From DATBQN01 sp963755825 (GTDB taxonomy: Bacteria; Acidobacteriota; Thermoanaerobaculia; Multivoradales; UBA5704), in assembly GCA_963755825.1 (NCBI GenBank), contig CAVWLA010000001.1, positions 930,001 to 994,000 on the forward strand: DNA of 64,000 bases, in the 5' to 3' direction. Both the position numbers and the translations under genes were made by a program. Positions 46,701 to 54,727 of this stretch are shown here, piece by piece (position 1 is the stretch's first letter; each line of letters starts with the position of its first letter). Below the pieces are notes generated by a model, which was not told the origin of the DNA, ran no database searches, and saw only the letters and a program-made list of their open reading frames with translations.

Positions 46701-46890
46701 CGCCTCTCCGAAAGGGATAGTCCCAAGAGAGATCCGCCCGAGCCAGCCGGCGGCTTGGAGGGAGGCCAGGTTGAACTTGTGGCATTTACAGTCCCCCTCC
46801 GCTACCAGGCGGCCCCCTTCGCGGCCCGCCATCAATGCTCGACTCCACTACCTTGAGACGCCGGGCACCGCGCCTCGTCACGCGGCCTTG

Positions 46891-48138
46891 TCAGTTTGCC
46901 GGGCTTAGAGACGCAATCTTAGTAGCCCAAGCCGCCCATGCTTCTCTCTTCTCCCTCTCGTAGGGATTCCGGTTGTAGACCGCCGCGACGCCCTTCTTGG
47001 AGTGGTTGAGCAGCACTTCGCCAATCTCATCTGAGAACCCGAGCATCGAGACATGCGTGCGCGCCGTGCGCCTCAAGTCGTGCGGCCTGAAATCCGGGAT
47101 GCCGGAGAGTTGGCGCACTTTTTTCGTGTGGTACGAGAGGTAGCGCACGGCCTCACCATCAGTCTTCGCACTGGTGAAGACACTTCTTGCCCCCTTCGAC
47201 CCGGCGGCCCGCCGATCTAGGATCTCCCGCAGCGCGGCCGTGATGTAAATCCAGTGCTCTTTGCCGTTCTTCGTCTTACGGCCTGGGATCACCCACCAGT
47301 CGCCTTGGATCTCCCGCCATTCCATGGCACAGGCTTCTCCCGGCCTGCAGGCGGTCAAGAGGATGGACTTATAGATGTCGCTGGATACATGCGCCACTTG
47401 GTCGCACGCTCGCCAGAATTTGCCGATCTCTAGATCGGTGAGAAATCGCTCGCGGGAGCTCCTTTTGATCCGGTGCTTATAGCCCGCTATTGGGTTCCTC
47501 TCCATCAGGCCGCGATCCACGGCGAAGTTGAACAGGGCTGACAGCACGTCCTTGGTGCGGATGGACAACTGCGGCGCTCCACGGTCGATGATCTCATCGA
47601 GCAGAAGCACGACCTCGCCTCGAGTGATCTCCGCCAGGGGCGTGTCACGCCACCGAGGGAGAAAGTCCCGGGTGAGGTGCCCTTCGTCGTGGCGGCAAGT
47701 TTTCTTGGAGAGCCAGGTGCAGCGGCGCAGGTAGATCGCCGCCAACTCCCCAAACGTGCCGAGGCTGTACCCATGGGGGAAGAAGTCGAGTAGCCTCTTG
47801 TCGAGAGCAGCGGCCTGGGCGGCCGTGCAGGCGGTCGGCAACTCGGGCTGAGGGTCCTGTCCCCTGGCGAGCATGCCCTTGTCGATCTGAGCCAGCCGGC
47901 GGAACTCGGCGAGGGAAACCTGGGGATAGCTGCCGAAGCTCTTGCGCCTCTGTCGCCGGGGAGCGTCGCCCTTCTTCGGGCTCCAATAGACAAGGAACCA
48001 CACCTTGCGCCCGCTCGCAAAGACGCGGATTCCACCCCCGGCGACCGCGGAATCTGGAATGTCCATCCGGTCCAGATGGGTGCTCAGGGCTTTGACCTGC
48101 TTGTCCGTCAGCGGCTCCGTAGCGACTCGCCTAGGCAT
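46891..48138 (-). CDS. Tyrosine recombinase / integrase
   Basis: The 415-residue protein has an N-terminal DUF4102-like arm-binding region (GGGIRVFASGRKVWFLVYW), a SAM-like core-binding domain (about 130-230), and a catalytic domain with Arg in LLTACRPGEA (about 267), HDLRRTARTH (about 356-365) and the nucleophile Tyr in NHSKKGVAAVYNRN (about 386). It should insert and excise the element. It is transcribed away from the cargo genes. Tandem GGGTAACAA motifs lie 28 bp upstream of its start. No tRNA attachment site was found nearby. Confidence 0.92.
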   Translation of the reverse strand: MPRRVATEPLTDKQVKALSTHLDRMDIPDSAVAGGGIRVFASGRKVWFLVYWSPKKGDAPRRQRRKSFGSYPQVSLAEFRRLAQIDKGMLARGQDPQPELPTACTAAQAAALDKRLLDFFPHGYSLGTFGELAAIYLRRCTWLSKKTCRHDEGHLTRDFLPRWRDTPLAEITRGEVVLLLDEIIDRGAPQLSIRTKDVLSALFNFAVDRGLMERNPIAGYKHRIKRSSRERFLTDLEIGKFWRACDQVAHVSSDIYKSILLTACRPGEACAMEWREIQGDWWVIPGRKTKNGKEHWIYITAALREILDRRAAGSKGARSVFTSAKTDGEAVRYLSYHTKKVRQLSGIPDFRPHDLRRTARTHVSMLGFSDEIGEVLLNHSKKGVAAVYNRNPYEREKREAWAAWATKIASLSPAN

Positions 48139-48165
48139 ACCCGCCTCCCCTCTTGCTGCTATCTG

Positions 48166-48187
48166 CGGGTAACAATACGGGTAACAA
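48166..48187. repeat. Tandem CGGGTAACAA motif upstream of the integrase gene
   Basis: CGGGTAACAA is present twice, at 48166-48175 and 48178-48187, a 12-bp period. The position just before the integrase start fits arm-type binding sites or an autoregulatory operator of the recombinase. A related pair lies at 19120-19139. Confidence 0.55.
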
Positions 48188-48351
48188 GACTCCTAAGTCA
48201 AGGCAAGACAGGGCGAACATCGAAGAGACGGATTAAGGTCGCCGAAATCTCAAGCAACGCTATATTTTACTGCTACTTAGACTTAAGATGAGACACGGGA
48301 AGAAGACCGGATACACCGTGCGACGTGAGGGCGAAAGCGCCTATCCGTTCA

Positions 48352-48458
48352 GTCATCCTGAGCAGAGCGAAGGATCTGGGCGGGGAAGCTCTCAGCACAA
48401 GACGGTCAATGATTTGGAGCTCCCCCTCCCCCAGATCCTTCGCTCTGCTCAGGATGAC
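48352..48458. repeat. 29-bp perfect inverted repeat (interspersed repeat family)
   Basis: The arms at 48352-48380 and 48430-48458 are exact reverse complements. They contain GTCATCCTGAGCAGAGCGAA and GGATCTGGG and are separated by 49 bp. Sequences of the kind 'GTCATCCTGAG...GAAGGATCT' are common dispersed repeats in several high-GC phyla. A single truncated copy, TGTCATCCTGAGCGCGACAC, lies near 19024. It separates the integrase region from the RiPP cluster and ends 70 bp beyond the last RiPP gene. Confidence 0.85.
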
Positions 48459-48527
48459 GGTTCCAGAGAGTATCGATGAGCCACCGCGACGAGGTGTTCG
48501 ATGAAGCCGGCGAGAATTCACTGGCTC

Positions 48528-51098
48528 TCAGACAGTGCCGCCGCCGCGCCAGCCCTCGTCCTCGAAGAACGGCAGCGCGGCGAGCTCCGGGCGCTCGAGG
48601 TCGGCGGCCAGGAGGGCGACGCCGATGCGCCCCTTGAACAGGCTGTCGGCCTTCTCGGAGCCGGCGGCGATGGCGATCATGGTGGCCGCACGGTCGGCGA
48701 GGGTGCGGGCGCGCGCCAGCCAGCGGCGGTCGCCGCCCAGGTGGCGCGCCAGGTGGGCGAGCGCGTAGGCGCGCCCGGCGGCGCCGCAGCAGAGGCCGCC
48801 GCCGCTGTCGGCTCCCTCCCAGGCGTTCCAGGCGGCGCCGACGGCGAAGTCGCGGAAGCGCGGCTCGCCGAGCGCGCGCTCGGCGAGGGTCCAGAGGTGG
48901 ACGAAGCCGGCGCTGCCGTTGCACCAACCCGCCATCGAGCCGGGCGAGCCGTCCGCCCCGCCCGTGTTCCACGGCCAGCGGAGACCGCGCCCCGACGGCT
49001 CGGCGGCGTCGGCGAGCTCGGCGAGGCGCGCAGCGAGGCCCGCCGGATGCGGCCGCCCGAAGGCGGCGCACCAGCGCAGCGCGGCGTAGGCGTAGCCCGC
49101 CCAGCCGTGCGACATGCCGAGGTTGGGGGCGATCTCGTGCGCGGCGATCGGCGGCAGCCGGTCGAGCTCGTCCCAGAGGCGGGCGAGGACGACGGCGCCG
49201 AGCTCGCCGAGGAGGGCGCGCTCCGCGGATCCATCCGGCAGGACGTCGGCGAGGAGCGCCGCGACGAGGAGCGCACCGGAGCGGCCGAGCGTGAGATCGG
49301 GGTTCTCGGTGCCGCCCGGCAGCTCGGCGCCTGCCGCTGTTTCCGCGATCGGCGCCAGCGCCAGCCGCGCGAAGTGCGCCGCGGCGTCGCGCGCCGACCC
49401 GGAGTCACCTTGGGCGTGGGCGACGAGGGCGCGCACGGCGGCGAGCCCGCTCGCCGTGTGGTAGGGCGACACCCGGCCGACCACCTCCGCCGTCATCTCC
49501 ATCGCCGGGTTGAGGAAGGCGCCGGGGCCGGCGGCGGCCTCTTCGGCGCGCGCCAGCCAGAGGTCGGCGAGGGCGAGAAGATGGGCGTCGTCACGCCCGA
49601 GCGCCAGGCGGTAGAGGGCATAGGCGATGCCGCCGGCGCCGAAGAAGACGGAGGCCGAGGGCGCGCCGACGCCGATCTCCGCCGCGCTGGCGCCGAGGCT
49701 GCCGCCGAGGTCGACCTCGGCGAGCACCTCGGCGAGGAGGGCGCGCGACGGCGCGGCGGCGGCGACGGCGGCGGGAGACTTCGCGCTACCAGCCTCAGCC
49801 GGCGCCTCTTCGACGCTCGCCGCCTCGGCGTTCACCGCATCGGCGACGCCGGCGAGCGCCGCGGCGAGCGCGGTGAGCGAGGGGAAGCGCTCCTGGGGAG
49901 ATTTGGCGAGGGCGCGGGCGAGGATCGCCTCGAGCGCCGGCCAGGGCTGGGTGCCGCGGCCGGCGAAGGGGAGCGCCGGCTCCTCGGCGATCTGGCGGAA
50001 CATCTCCTCCTTCTCGAGCGAGAAGTCGAGGTAGTGCGCGCCGGCCGCCAGCCAGTAGAGCAGCGCCGCGACGGCGTACTGCTCCCCCGCCGGCGTCGCC
50101 GCCGGGAACGGCAGCGCGCCGGCGGCGCGCACCGCCGCCGCGTACTCGGGCTCGAAGAAGAAGCCGACGCCGCCGCGCGGCGCGCCATGCGAGGAGGCGC
50201 CCGCCGCGGCGAGCGGCACGGCGAGGCCGAAGTCGATGAGGCGGATCTCCCCCGCCGGGCCGACCAGGGCGTTGCGCGGGTGGACGTCGCCGTGGACGAA
50301 ACCGCGCTCGTGGAGGCGCGCGTAGGCGCCGGCGATGTCGCGGCAGAGCGCCGCGAGCGGAGCCCGCTCGCCCGTCTGCCGCAGCTCGTGCGCCGCCGCG
50401 TCGGCGGTGACGCCGGCGCACCACTCGATGGCGAGGTAGCGGCGGCCGGCGTGCTCGCCGGCGGCGAGGAGCCGCGGCGCCACCGCGGCAGCGGCCGGCT
50501 CGCCGGAGGCGCCGCCCGGCGGCTCGGCGAGCGCGGCGAGGACCGCCGCTTCGTGCACCAGGGCGGCGCCGATCGCCGGCGGGCAGCCGGGGCGCTCGAT
50601 CTTGAGCGCCGCGCTGGGCCGCGGATCGAGCCGGGCGCCGGCCGCCGTGCCGCCGGCCGCTTCGCCGCGAGTGAGGTGGATCTCGGTGTCCTCGAGCACC
50701 TGGACGGTCTCGATCACCTGCCAGCCGCCGGCGCTCTCGCCGCGCGCGAGGCTGGGGCGGATGCCGTCGGCGCCGTCCCCACCTTCGGCGACCAGGAAGC
50801 CGGCGGCGAGGAGCCGCTCGAGCAGGGGGAAGGCGTCGTCGAGCGTCGCCTGGGGATCGGCGCCGCGGGCGCGGGCGAAGCGGATCACCGCCTCGACGAT
50901 CGTCGACGGCCCGGCGAACTCGCGCAGCAGCTCGGCCGCCCCGGCGTCGACGATGCGCGACGGCGTGCGGATACGCGGCCGCGTGATGGCGAAGTCCCCC
51001 TCGTCGCAGGAGAGCTGCCGGCGCACCTCGGCGGAGAGCTCGGCGACCGGGACGAGGACGACGTCGCTGGGCAGCAGCAGGGGGTCGGTGATCGCCAT
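48528..51098 (-). CDS. Fused lanthipeptide synthetase: RRE-like domain, protein kinase and LanC cyclase
   Basis: The 856-residue protein combines three parts. Residues 1 to about 105 look like a small winged-helix RiPP-recognition (PqqD-like) domain. A kinase domain follows (about 140-360) with Lys in LKIERPG (K166), FVHGDVHPRN (catalytic D271) and IRLIDFGLA (D289). The last 350 residues are a LanC-type alpha-toroid with NLGMSHGWAGYAY, GWCNGSAGFVHLW (C726) and GGGLCCGAAGRAYAL (C770, C771). Three Cys in these positions match the zinc site of the ProcM-type 'CCG' enzymes instead of the common C/CH. The kinase would phosphorylate Ser/Thr, and LanC would join Cys to the dehydro residues. A lyase domain is absent and is probably supplied by the next gene upstream. 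Confidence 0.88.
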   Translation of the reverse strand: MAITDPLLLPSDVVLVPVAELSAEVRRQLSCDEGDFAITRPRIRTPSRIVDAGAAELLREFAGPSTIVEAVIRFARARGADPQATLDDAFPLLERLLAAGFLVAEGGDGADGIRPSLARGESAGGWQVIETVQVLEDTEIHLTRGEAAGGTAAGARLDPRPSAALKIERPGCPPAIGAALVHEAAVLAALAEPPGGASGEPAAAAVAPRLLAAGEHAGRRYLAIEWCAGVTADAAAHELRQTGERAPLAALCRDIAGAYARLHERGFVHGDVHPRNALVGPAGEIRLIDFGLAVPLAAAGASSHGAPRGGVGFFFEPEYAAAVRAAGALPFPAATPAGEQYAVAALLYWLAAGAHYLDFSLEKEEMFRQIAEEPALPFAGRGTQPWPALEAILARALAKSPQERFPSLTALAAALAGVADAVNAEAASVEEAPAEAGSAKSPAAVAAAAPSRALLAEVLAEVDLGGSLGASAAEIGVGAPSASVFFGAGGIAYALYRLALGRDDAHLLALADLWLARAEEAAAGPGAFLNPAMEMTAEVVGRVSPYHTASGLAAVRALVAHAQGDSGSARDAAAHFARLALAPIAETAAGAELPGGTENPDLTLGRSGALLVAALLADVLPDGSAERALLGELGAVVLARLWDELDRLPPIAAHEIAPNLGMSHGWAGYAYAALRWCAAFGRPHPAGLAARLAELADAAEPSGRGLRWPWNTGGADGSPGSMAGWCNGSAGFVHLWTLAERALGEPRFRDFAVGAAWNAWEGADSGGGLCCGAAGRAYALAHLARHLGGDRRWLARARTLADRAATMIAIAAGSEKADSLFKGRIGVALLAADLERPELAALPFFEDEGWRGGGTV

Positions 51099-51101
51099 GC
51101 G

Positions 51102-52487
51102 TCAGCTCTCCCGCCAGAGGCCGGCCCCCGGCGTCCAGGTGTCGGTGTCGATGCCCTCGAGGCGGAGGCGCTCGACGGCGAAGCGCCACGGCTCGACGGC
51201 GCCGGCGACATTTGGAAGATCGCGGCCGCTCTGCGCCGCGGCGTTTGGAAGATCGCGGCCACTCCGCGCCGCGGCGTTCGGAAGATCGCGGCCGCTCCGC
51301 GCCGCGGCGTTTGGAAGATCGCGGCCGCTCTGCGCCGCGATCAGGGCCCGCGCGAGCCGGTGGGTGAGCCAGAGGCGCCAGCTCTCCTGCTGGCCCCAGG
51401 GGAGCGCCTCGCCGCGCGGCGGGTCGACGCCCCAGGAGAGCAGGCCGGCGCCGCCGATCTCGGCGGTGAACGGCACCCCCTGGGCGGCGACGCCGGCGAG
51501 GCGCTCGTGCAGGCGGTCGGCGGCGGCGGCGAGCGCCTCGAAGTCGGCGAAGTAGGCGACGATCTTGTCCGCCCGCAGCAGGCCGGCGGCATCGGCGCCG
51601 ACCTTCCACTGCGGCGCGCCGGCCTCGGCGAGCGCGGCGGCGACGGCGAGGAAGCCCCCCTCGCCCAGCCATTCCGTGCGCGGGCTGACGTAGAGCTTGT
51701 ACATCGGCCCGCTCGCCGGCAGGCGGCCGCGGCCGGAGCGCGCGCGCCAGGAGATCCAGGCCGGCGACGGCGGCTGCGGCAGCCAGCGGCGGGCGAAGCC
51801 GGCGGCCGACGGCCCGCCTCCCCCGTAGCCGAGAAAGCGCGGCACCGCCGAGGGGCCGGCGAGGAGCCGCTGCCAGCGCGGCGTCAGCGGCCGCCGGTTG
51901 TAGCCGTAGAGCCGGCCGGAGAGGCGGAGCGGCTCGTCGATCGGCAGCGCCTGCGCATAGCGGAGGGCCTCGACCGACAGCGCCGCGATCGCCCCGCCGC
52001 GCTCCTCTCTGCCGCTGGAAGCCGGCGCCAGCAGGTGCAGCGCCGCGGCGCCCGAGACGAAGCCGCCGCCCGCCGCCACCTCGAGCACGCCGTCGGCGAC
52101 GAGCTGCGCCACGGCGCGCCCGCTGTCCTCGCCGAAGAGCCCGCGCACGTAGGCCGGGAGCGGCGCTGCTTCTCCAGGAGTGCCGAGGGTGAGAACGAGG
52201 AGAGCGGTCTCGCGGTCGACCGCCTTGACGCCCAGGCCGCGCCCGTCGCCCCGCCCTTCGTCCAACGCCCCGGCCTCGGCGGCGCCGCGCGGCTTGAGCA
52301 CGCCGTAGAAGCCGGGGTCGCGGCGGAGATCGGCGAGGAGCTCGCGCTCCGCCGCCGAGAGGCGGTCGAAGACCACCAGCTCGTACGCCGGGTTGGCGCG
52401 GAAGGTGGCGCCGAGGAGGGGCTCGAAGTCGTTCACCGGGCGATCTCGCAAGGAGAAAAAAGGGCGGCGGCGGCCCGGGCTCGGCAT
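51102..52487 (-). CDS. HopA1-like putative phospho-Ser/Thr lyase of the RiPP cluster
   Basis: The 461-residue protein resembles the HopA1 family, which in class V lanthipeptide and thioamitide clusters removes phosphate from phospho-Ser/Thr. The relevant features are YGYNRRPLTP (about 189), YKLYVSPRTEWL (about 261), KVGADAAGLLRADKIVAYF and VPFTAEIGG. I place it in the family by this pattern only. A GTG at 52436 (VNDFEPLLG) could also be the start; neither start has a good ribosome site. Near the C-terminus lies an in-frame tandem repeat of 11 residues. It ends 3 nt before the kinase-LanC gene, so the two are co-translated. Confidence 0.7.
   Translation of the reverse strand: MPSPGRRRPFFSLRDRPVNDFEPLLGATFRANPAYELVVFDRLSAAERELLADLRRDPGFYGVLKPRGAAEAGALDEGRGDGRGLGVKAVDRETALLVLTLGTPGEAAPLPAYVRGLFGEDSGRAVAQLVADGVLEVAAGGGFVSGAAALHLLAPASSGREERGGAIAALSVEALRYAQALPIDEPLRLSGRLYGYNRRPLTPRWQRLLAGPSAVPRFLGYGGGGPSAAGFARRWLPQPPSPAWISWRARSGRGRLPASGPMYKLYVSPRTEWLGEGGFLAVAAALAEAGAPQWKVGADAAGLLRADKIVAYFADFEALAAAADRLHERLAGVAAQGVPFTAEIGGAGLLSWGVDPPRGEALPWGQQESWRLWLTHRLARALIAAQSGRDLPNAAARSGRDLPNAAARSGRDLPNAAAQSGRDLPNVAGAVEPWRFAVERLRLEGIDTDTWTPGAGLWRES
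51211..51342 (-). repeat. Four 33-bp in-frame repeats in the HopA1-like gene
   Basis: Four units of 33 bp encode SGRDLPNAAAR or close variants. They keep the frame, so the protein contains four copies of an 11-residue unit in its C-terminal part. The units differ by only a few bases, which points to recent expansion. Confidence 0.9.
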
Positions 52488-52517
52488 GGAGCCGCGGCCT
52501 GCCGCCGGCCGATCACT

Positions 52518-53006
52518 CTACTTCGTCCCGCCGCTCGGCAGGGTCTTCTTCATGCTGCGCACCTCCTCGAGGGCGCCCTCGAGCTTGGCCTCGAGATCGG
52601 CCGCCTGCTCCTGGGTCTGCGGCCGCGCCGCCGCCTCGGCGGCCCTCTCCTGCTCCTCGACCTGGGTGAGCGCGGCGCGCAGCTGCTCCTTGAGGGTCGC
52701 GAGGTCGACCTGCTGGCCGCCGAGGACATAGGTGGGGTCGATCGAGCCGCCGCAGCCGGTGGTGAGGATCGTCGTGGTGACGACGATCGAGCCGTACGGG
52801 CAGTAGATCCCCGAGAGGTTCGGGCACACCGTCAGCGAGTGCAGCGTGCACTGCACGGCGCTCGGGTAGGCGCAGAAGCTGGGGTTGACGCAGAGATGGC
52901 TGTTGTTGATGCACGGGGCGATGGTGTGGGTGGCACAGGCGGTGCCGAACTGTGGTCGGCCGGCCGGCAGCACGTCGATCATCAGGTCCTTGAGCTTGAA
53001 AGCCAT
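52518..53006 (-). CDS. Candidate lanthipeptide precursor with eight regularly spaced Cys
   Basis: The 162-residue product starts MAFKLKDLMIDVLPAGRP after a strong GAGGAGG site. Residues 20-88 hold eight Cys at 24, 32, 39, 45, 53, 61, 69 and 85 (spacing 8, 7, 6, 8, 8, 8, 16) among many Ser and Thr, including VVTTTILTTGCGG. Residues 95-162 form a charged, coiled-coil-like helix (LKEQLRAALTQVEEQERAAE). A Cys/Ser/Thr-rich core just upstream of a lyase and a kinase-LanC gene fits a lanthipeptide substrate. Unusually, the helical part is C-terminal and the N-terminal leader is short. No class-specific leader motif is recognised. Confidence 0.75.
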   Translation of the reverse strand: MAFKLKDLMIDVLPAGRPQFGTACATHTIAPCINNSHLCVNPSFCAYPSAVQCTLHSLTVCPNLSGIYCPYGSIVVTTTILTTGCGGSIDPTYVLGGQQVDLATLKEQLRAALTQVEEQERAAEAAARPQTQEQAADLEAKLEGALEEVRSMKKTLPSGGTK

Positions 53007-53034
53007 GGATTCCTCCTCGTTCCTGAGGGTTCGC

Positions 53035-53055
53035 GGAGCCGCGGCGCGCGGCTCC
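53035..53055 (-). promoter_or_regulatory. GC hairpin just upstream of the precursor gene
   Basis: GGAGCCGCG-GCG-CGCGGCTCC forms a perfect 9-bp stem with a 3-nt loop in the 82-bp gap between lysA and the precursor gene. It lies about 29 nt before the ATG. It may end the lysA transcript, or process and stabilise the precursor mRNA so that the precursor is made in excess over the enzymes. Confidence 0.55.
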
Positions 53056-53088
53056 TGGACCTGTTCAGGCGCCGTACCTCGGCGCGCG

Positions 53089-54405
53089 TTACAGGGAATT
53101 CGTGGCTGCTGGCGGGATGGTCTCGCCGCGCACGAGGTCGGCGAAGGTCTGGCGGGCGCGGATCAAGTGGGCCTCGCCGCCGCGGACGAGCACCTCGGCG
53201 GCGAAGGGTTTGGCGTTGTAGTTCGAGCTCATGGCGAAGCCGTAGGCGCCGGCGTTCTCCAGCACGAGGAGCTCGCCGACCCGCGCCTCGGGGAGGAGCC
53301 GCGGCGAGAGGCCGCCCTCCTCCTGGGTGAAGACGTCGCCCGACTCGCAGAGCTGGCCGCCGACGACGACCTCGCGGAGCGGCCGGTCGCTGGCGCCGTC
53401 CGCCGGCACGATCGAGATCGGATGGTACGAGCCGTAGAGCACCGGCCGCGCCAGGTTGTTGAAGCCGGCGTCGACCAGGTAGAAGGTCGCCGTCCCCATG
53501 CGCTTGACGGCGCGGATCTCGGCGATGAGGTAGCCGCTCTCGGCGACCAGGTAGCGGCCGGGCTCGGTCTCCAGGCGGATCGGGTGGCCGAGGCGGGCGG
53601 CGAGCCGGCGCCGCACGGCGTCCCAGAGCTCGAAATAGGCCGCCGGATCGACCCTCCCCTCCCCCGCCCGGTAGGGCACCGGCAGGCCGCCGCCGGCGTT
53701 GATGACGGCGAGGCCGGGGCCAGCGGTGTCGGCGGCGAGGGCGAAGCGCTCCATCGCCGCCGCCGCCGTCGCCAGGTGGTCGAGGTCGGTCCCCGAGCCG
53801 ATGTGGACGTGGAGGCCGACGACCGGCAGCCCCTGCCGCGCCGCCCGCGCCAGGGCCGCCGGCAGCTCCTCGTGCCAGATGCCATGCTTGGACGCCTCGC
53901 CGCCGGTCGCCGTCTTGCGGCTGTGGCCGTGGCCGAAGCCCGGGTTGACGCGGAGAGTCACCGGGCTCCCCGGCGCCCGCGCCGCGAGCTGGTCGATCAT
54001 GTCCGGCGAGCCGCAGCTGACGTGGATGCCGCGCGCCGCCACCAGGTCGAGCGCCGCGCGGTCGAAGATGTCCGAGGTGTAGACGATCGGCGCCGGGGCG
54101 CCGGGCGCCGCGGCGCGGGGCGCGAAGCCGGCGGCGAGGGCGCGCTCGATCTCGCCGGCGCTCGCCGCGTCGACGAGGGCGCCCCGGCGGCGCAACAGGT
54201 CGAGGATGGCGAGGTTGGAGCAGGCCTTCTGCGCGTAGCGGACGCCGTCGAAGGCGGCGAGCTCGGCGAGCCGCGCAATGATCGTCGCCTCGACGTAGAC
54301 GAAGACCGGCGTGCCGAAGCGCGCCGCGAGCGCGGCGGCCGGCACGCCGGCGATCTCCTGGCGCAGCCGCGGGAAGGTCGGCGCCGGCGCGGCGGTCCCG
54401 CTCAT
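53089..54405 (-). CDS. lysA: Diaminopimelate decarboxylase
   Basis: The 438-residue PLP enzyme of the alanine-racemase-fold decarboxylases converts meso-diaminopimelate to lysine. The PLP Lys lies in RYAQKACSNLAIL, followed by VDAASAGEI, GSGTDL and NAGGGLPVPY. The C-terminal barrel has GGQLCESGDVF with the cross-subunit active-site Cys, and ENAGAYGFAMSSNYN. Ornithine decarboxylase relatives are possible, but CESGDVF favours LysA. It lies upstream of the RiPP precursor on the same strand, perhaps by chance. Confidence 0.92.
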   Translation of the reverse strand: MSGTAAPAPTFPRLRQEIAGVPAAALAARFGTPVFVYVEATIIARLAELAAFDGVRYAQKACSNLAILDLLRRRGALVDAASAGEIERALAAGFAPRAAAPGAPAPIVYTSDIFDRAALDLVAARGIHVSCGSPDMIDQLAARAPGSPVTLRVNPGFGHGHSRKTATGGEASKHGIWHEELPAALARAARQGLPVVGLHVHIGSGTDLDHLATAAAAMERFALAADTAGPGLAVINAGGGLPVPYRAGEGRVDPAAYFELWDAVRRRLAARLGHPIRLETEPGRYLVAESGYLIAEIRAVKRMGTATFYLVDAGFNNLARPVLYGSYHPISIVPADGASDRPLREVVVGGQLCESGDVFTQEEGGLSPRLLPEARVGELLVLENAGAYGFAMSSNYNAKPFAAEVLVRGGEAHLIRARQTFADLVRGETIPPAATNSL

Positions 54406-54427
54406 CGCGCCGGCGCGACCATCGGGA

Positions 54428-54727
54428 TCAGGTCTTGGGCTTCGAGAAGACGAACTCGATCTTCTCGGGCGTGCGGGCGTTGTAGCGGGCGTTGAACTCG
54501 GCGTCCGGCATCACCAGGATCATGATCCCCTCGACCAGGCCGAGGAGGGCGCCGAAGCCGCAGGTGCAGACGGTCGCGGCGATCTCGATGATGCCGGTCG
54601 TCGTCGAGCCGAGATAGAACTGGTGGCCGCCGAAGCCGCCCAGGAAGATGCCGAGCAGTCCGGCCACCATCTTGTCCTTGCCCCGGCCAGGGATCGGGGG
54701 CCGAGCCGTCGTCGTCTGGCTTTCCAT
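54428..54727 (-). CDS. TM2-domain membrane protein
   Basis: The 99-residue protein has the TM2 pattern KMVAGLLGIFLGGFGGHQFY, then LG, a turn, and a second membrane segment with CTCGFGALLGLVEGIMIL. The N-terminal 20 residues are polar, and the tail is a charged helix. TM2 proteins are small membrane proteins of unclear function. It lies 22 bp upstream of lysA on the same strand. Confidence 0.88.
   Translation of the reverse strand: MESQTTTARPPIPGRGKDKMVAGLLGIFLGGFGGHQFYLGSTTTGIIEIAATVCTCGFGALLGLVEGIMILVMPDAEFNARYNARTPEKIEFVFSKPKT

Noticed and set aside
46288..48527. tRNA gene as attachment site of the mobile element
   Set aside because: I looked for a tRNA 3' end beside the integrase and saw no cloverleaf-like sequence or TTC-loop consensus.
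48501..53330. A 1609-codon open frame on the plus strand opposite the RiPP genes
   Set aside because: It is antisense shadow of the kinase-LanC, lyase and precursor genes, with no motif or ribosome site. The minus-strand genes carry clear motifs.
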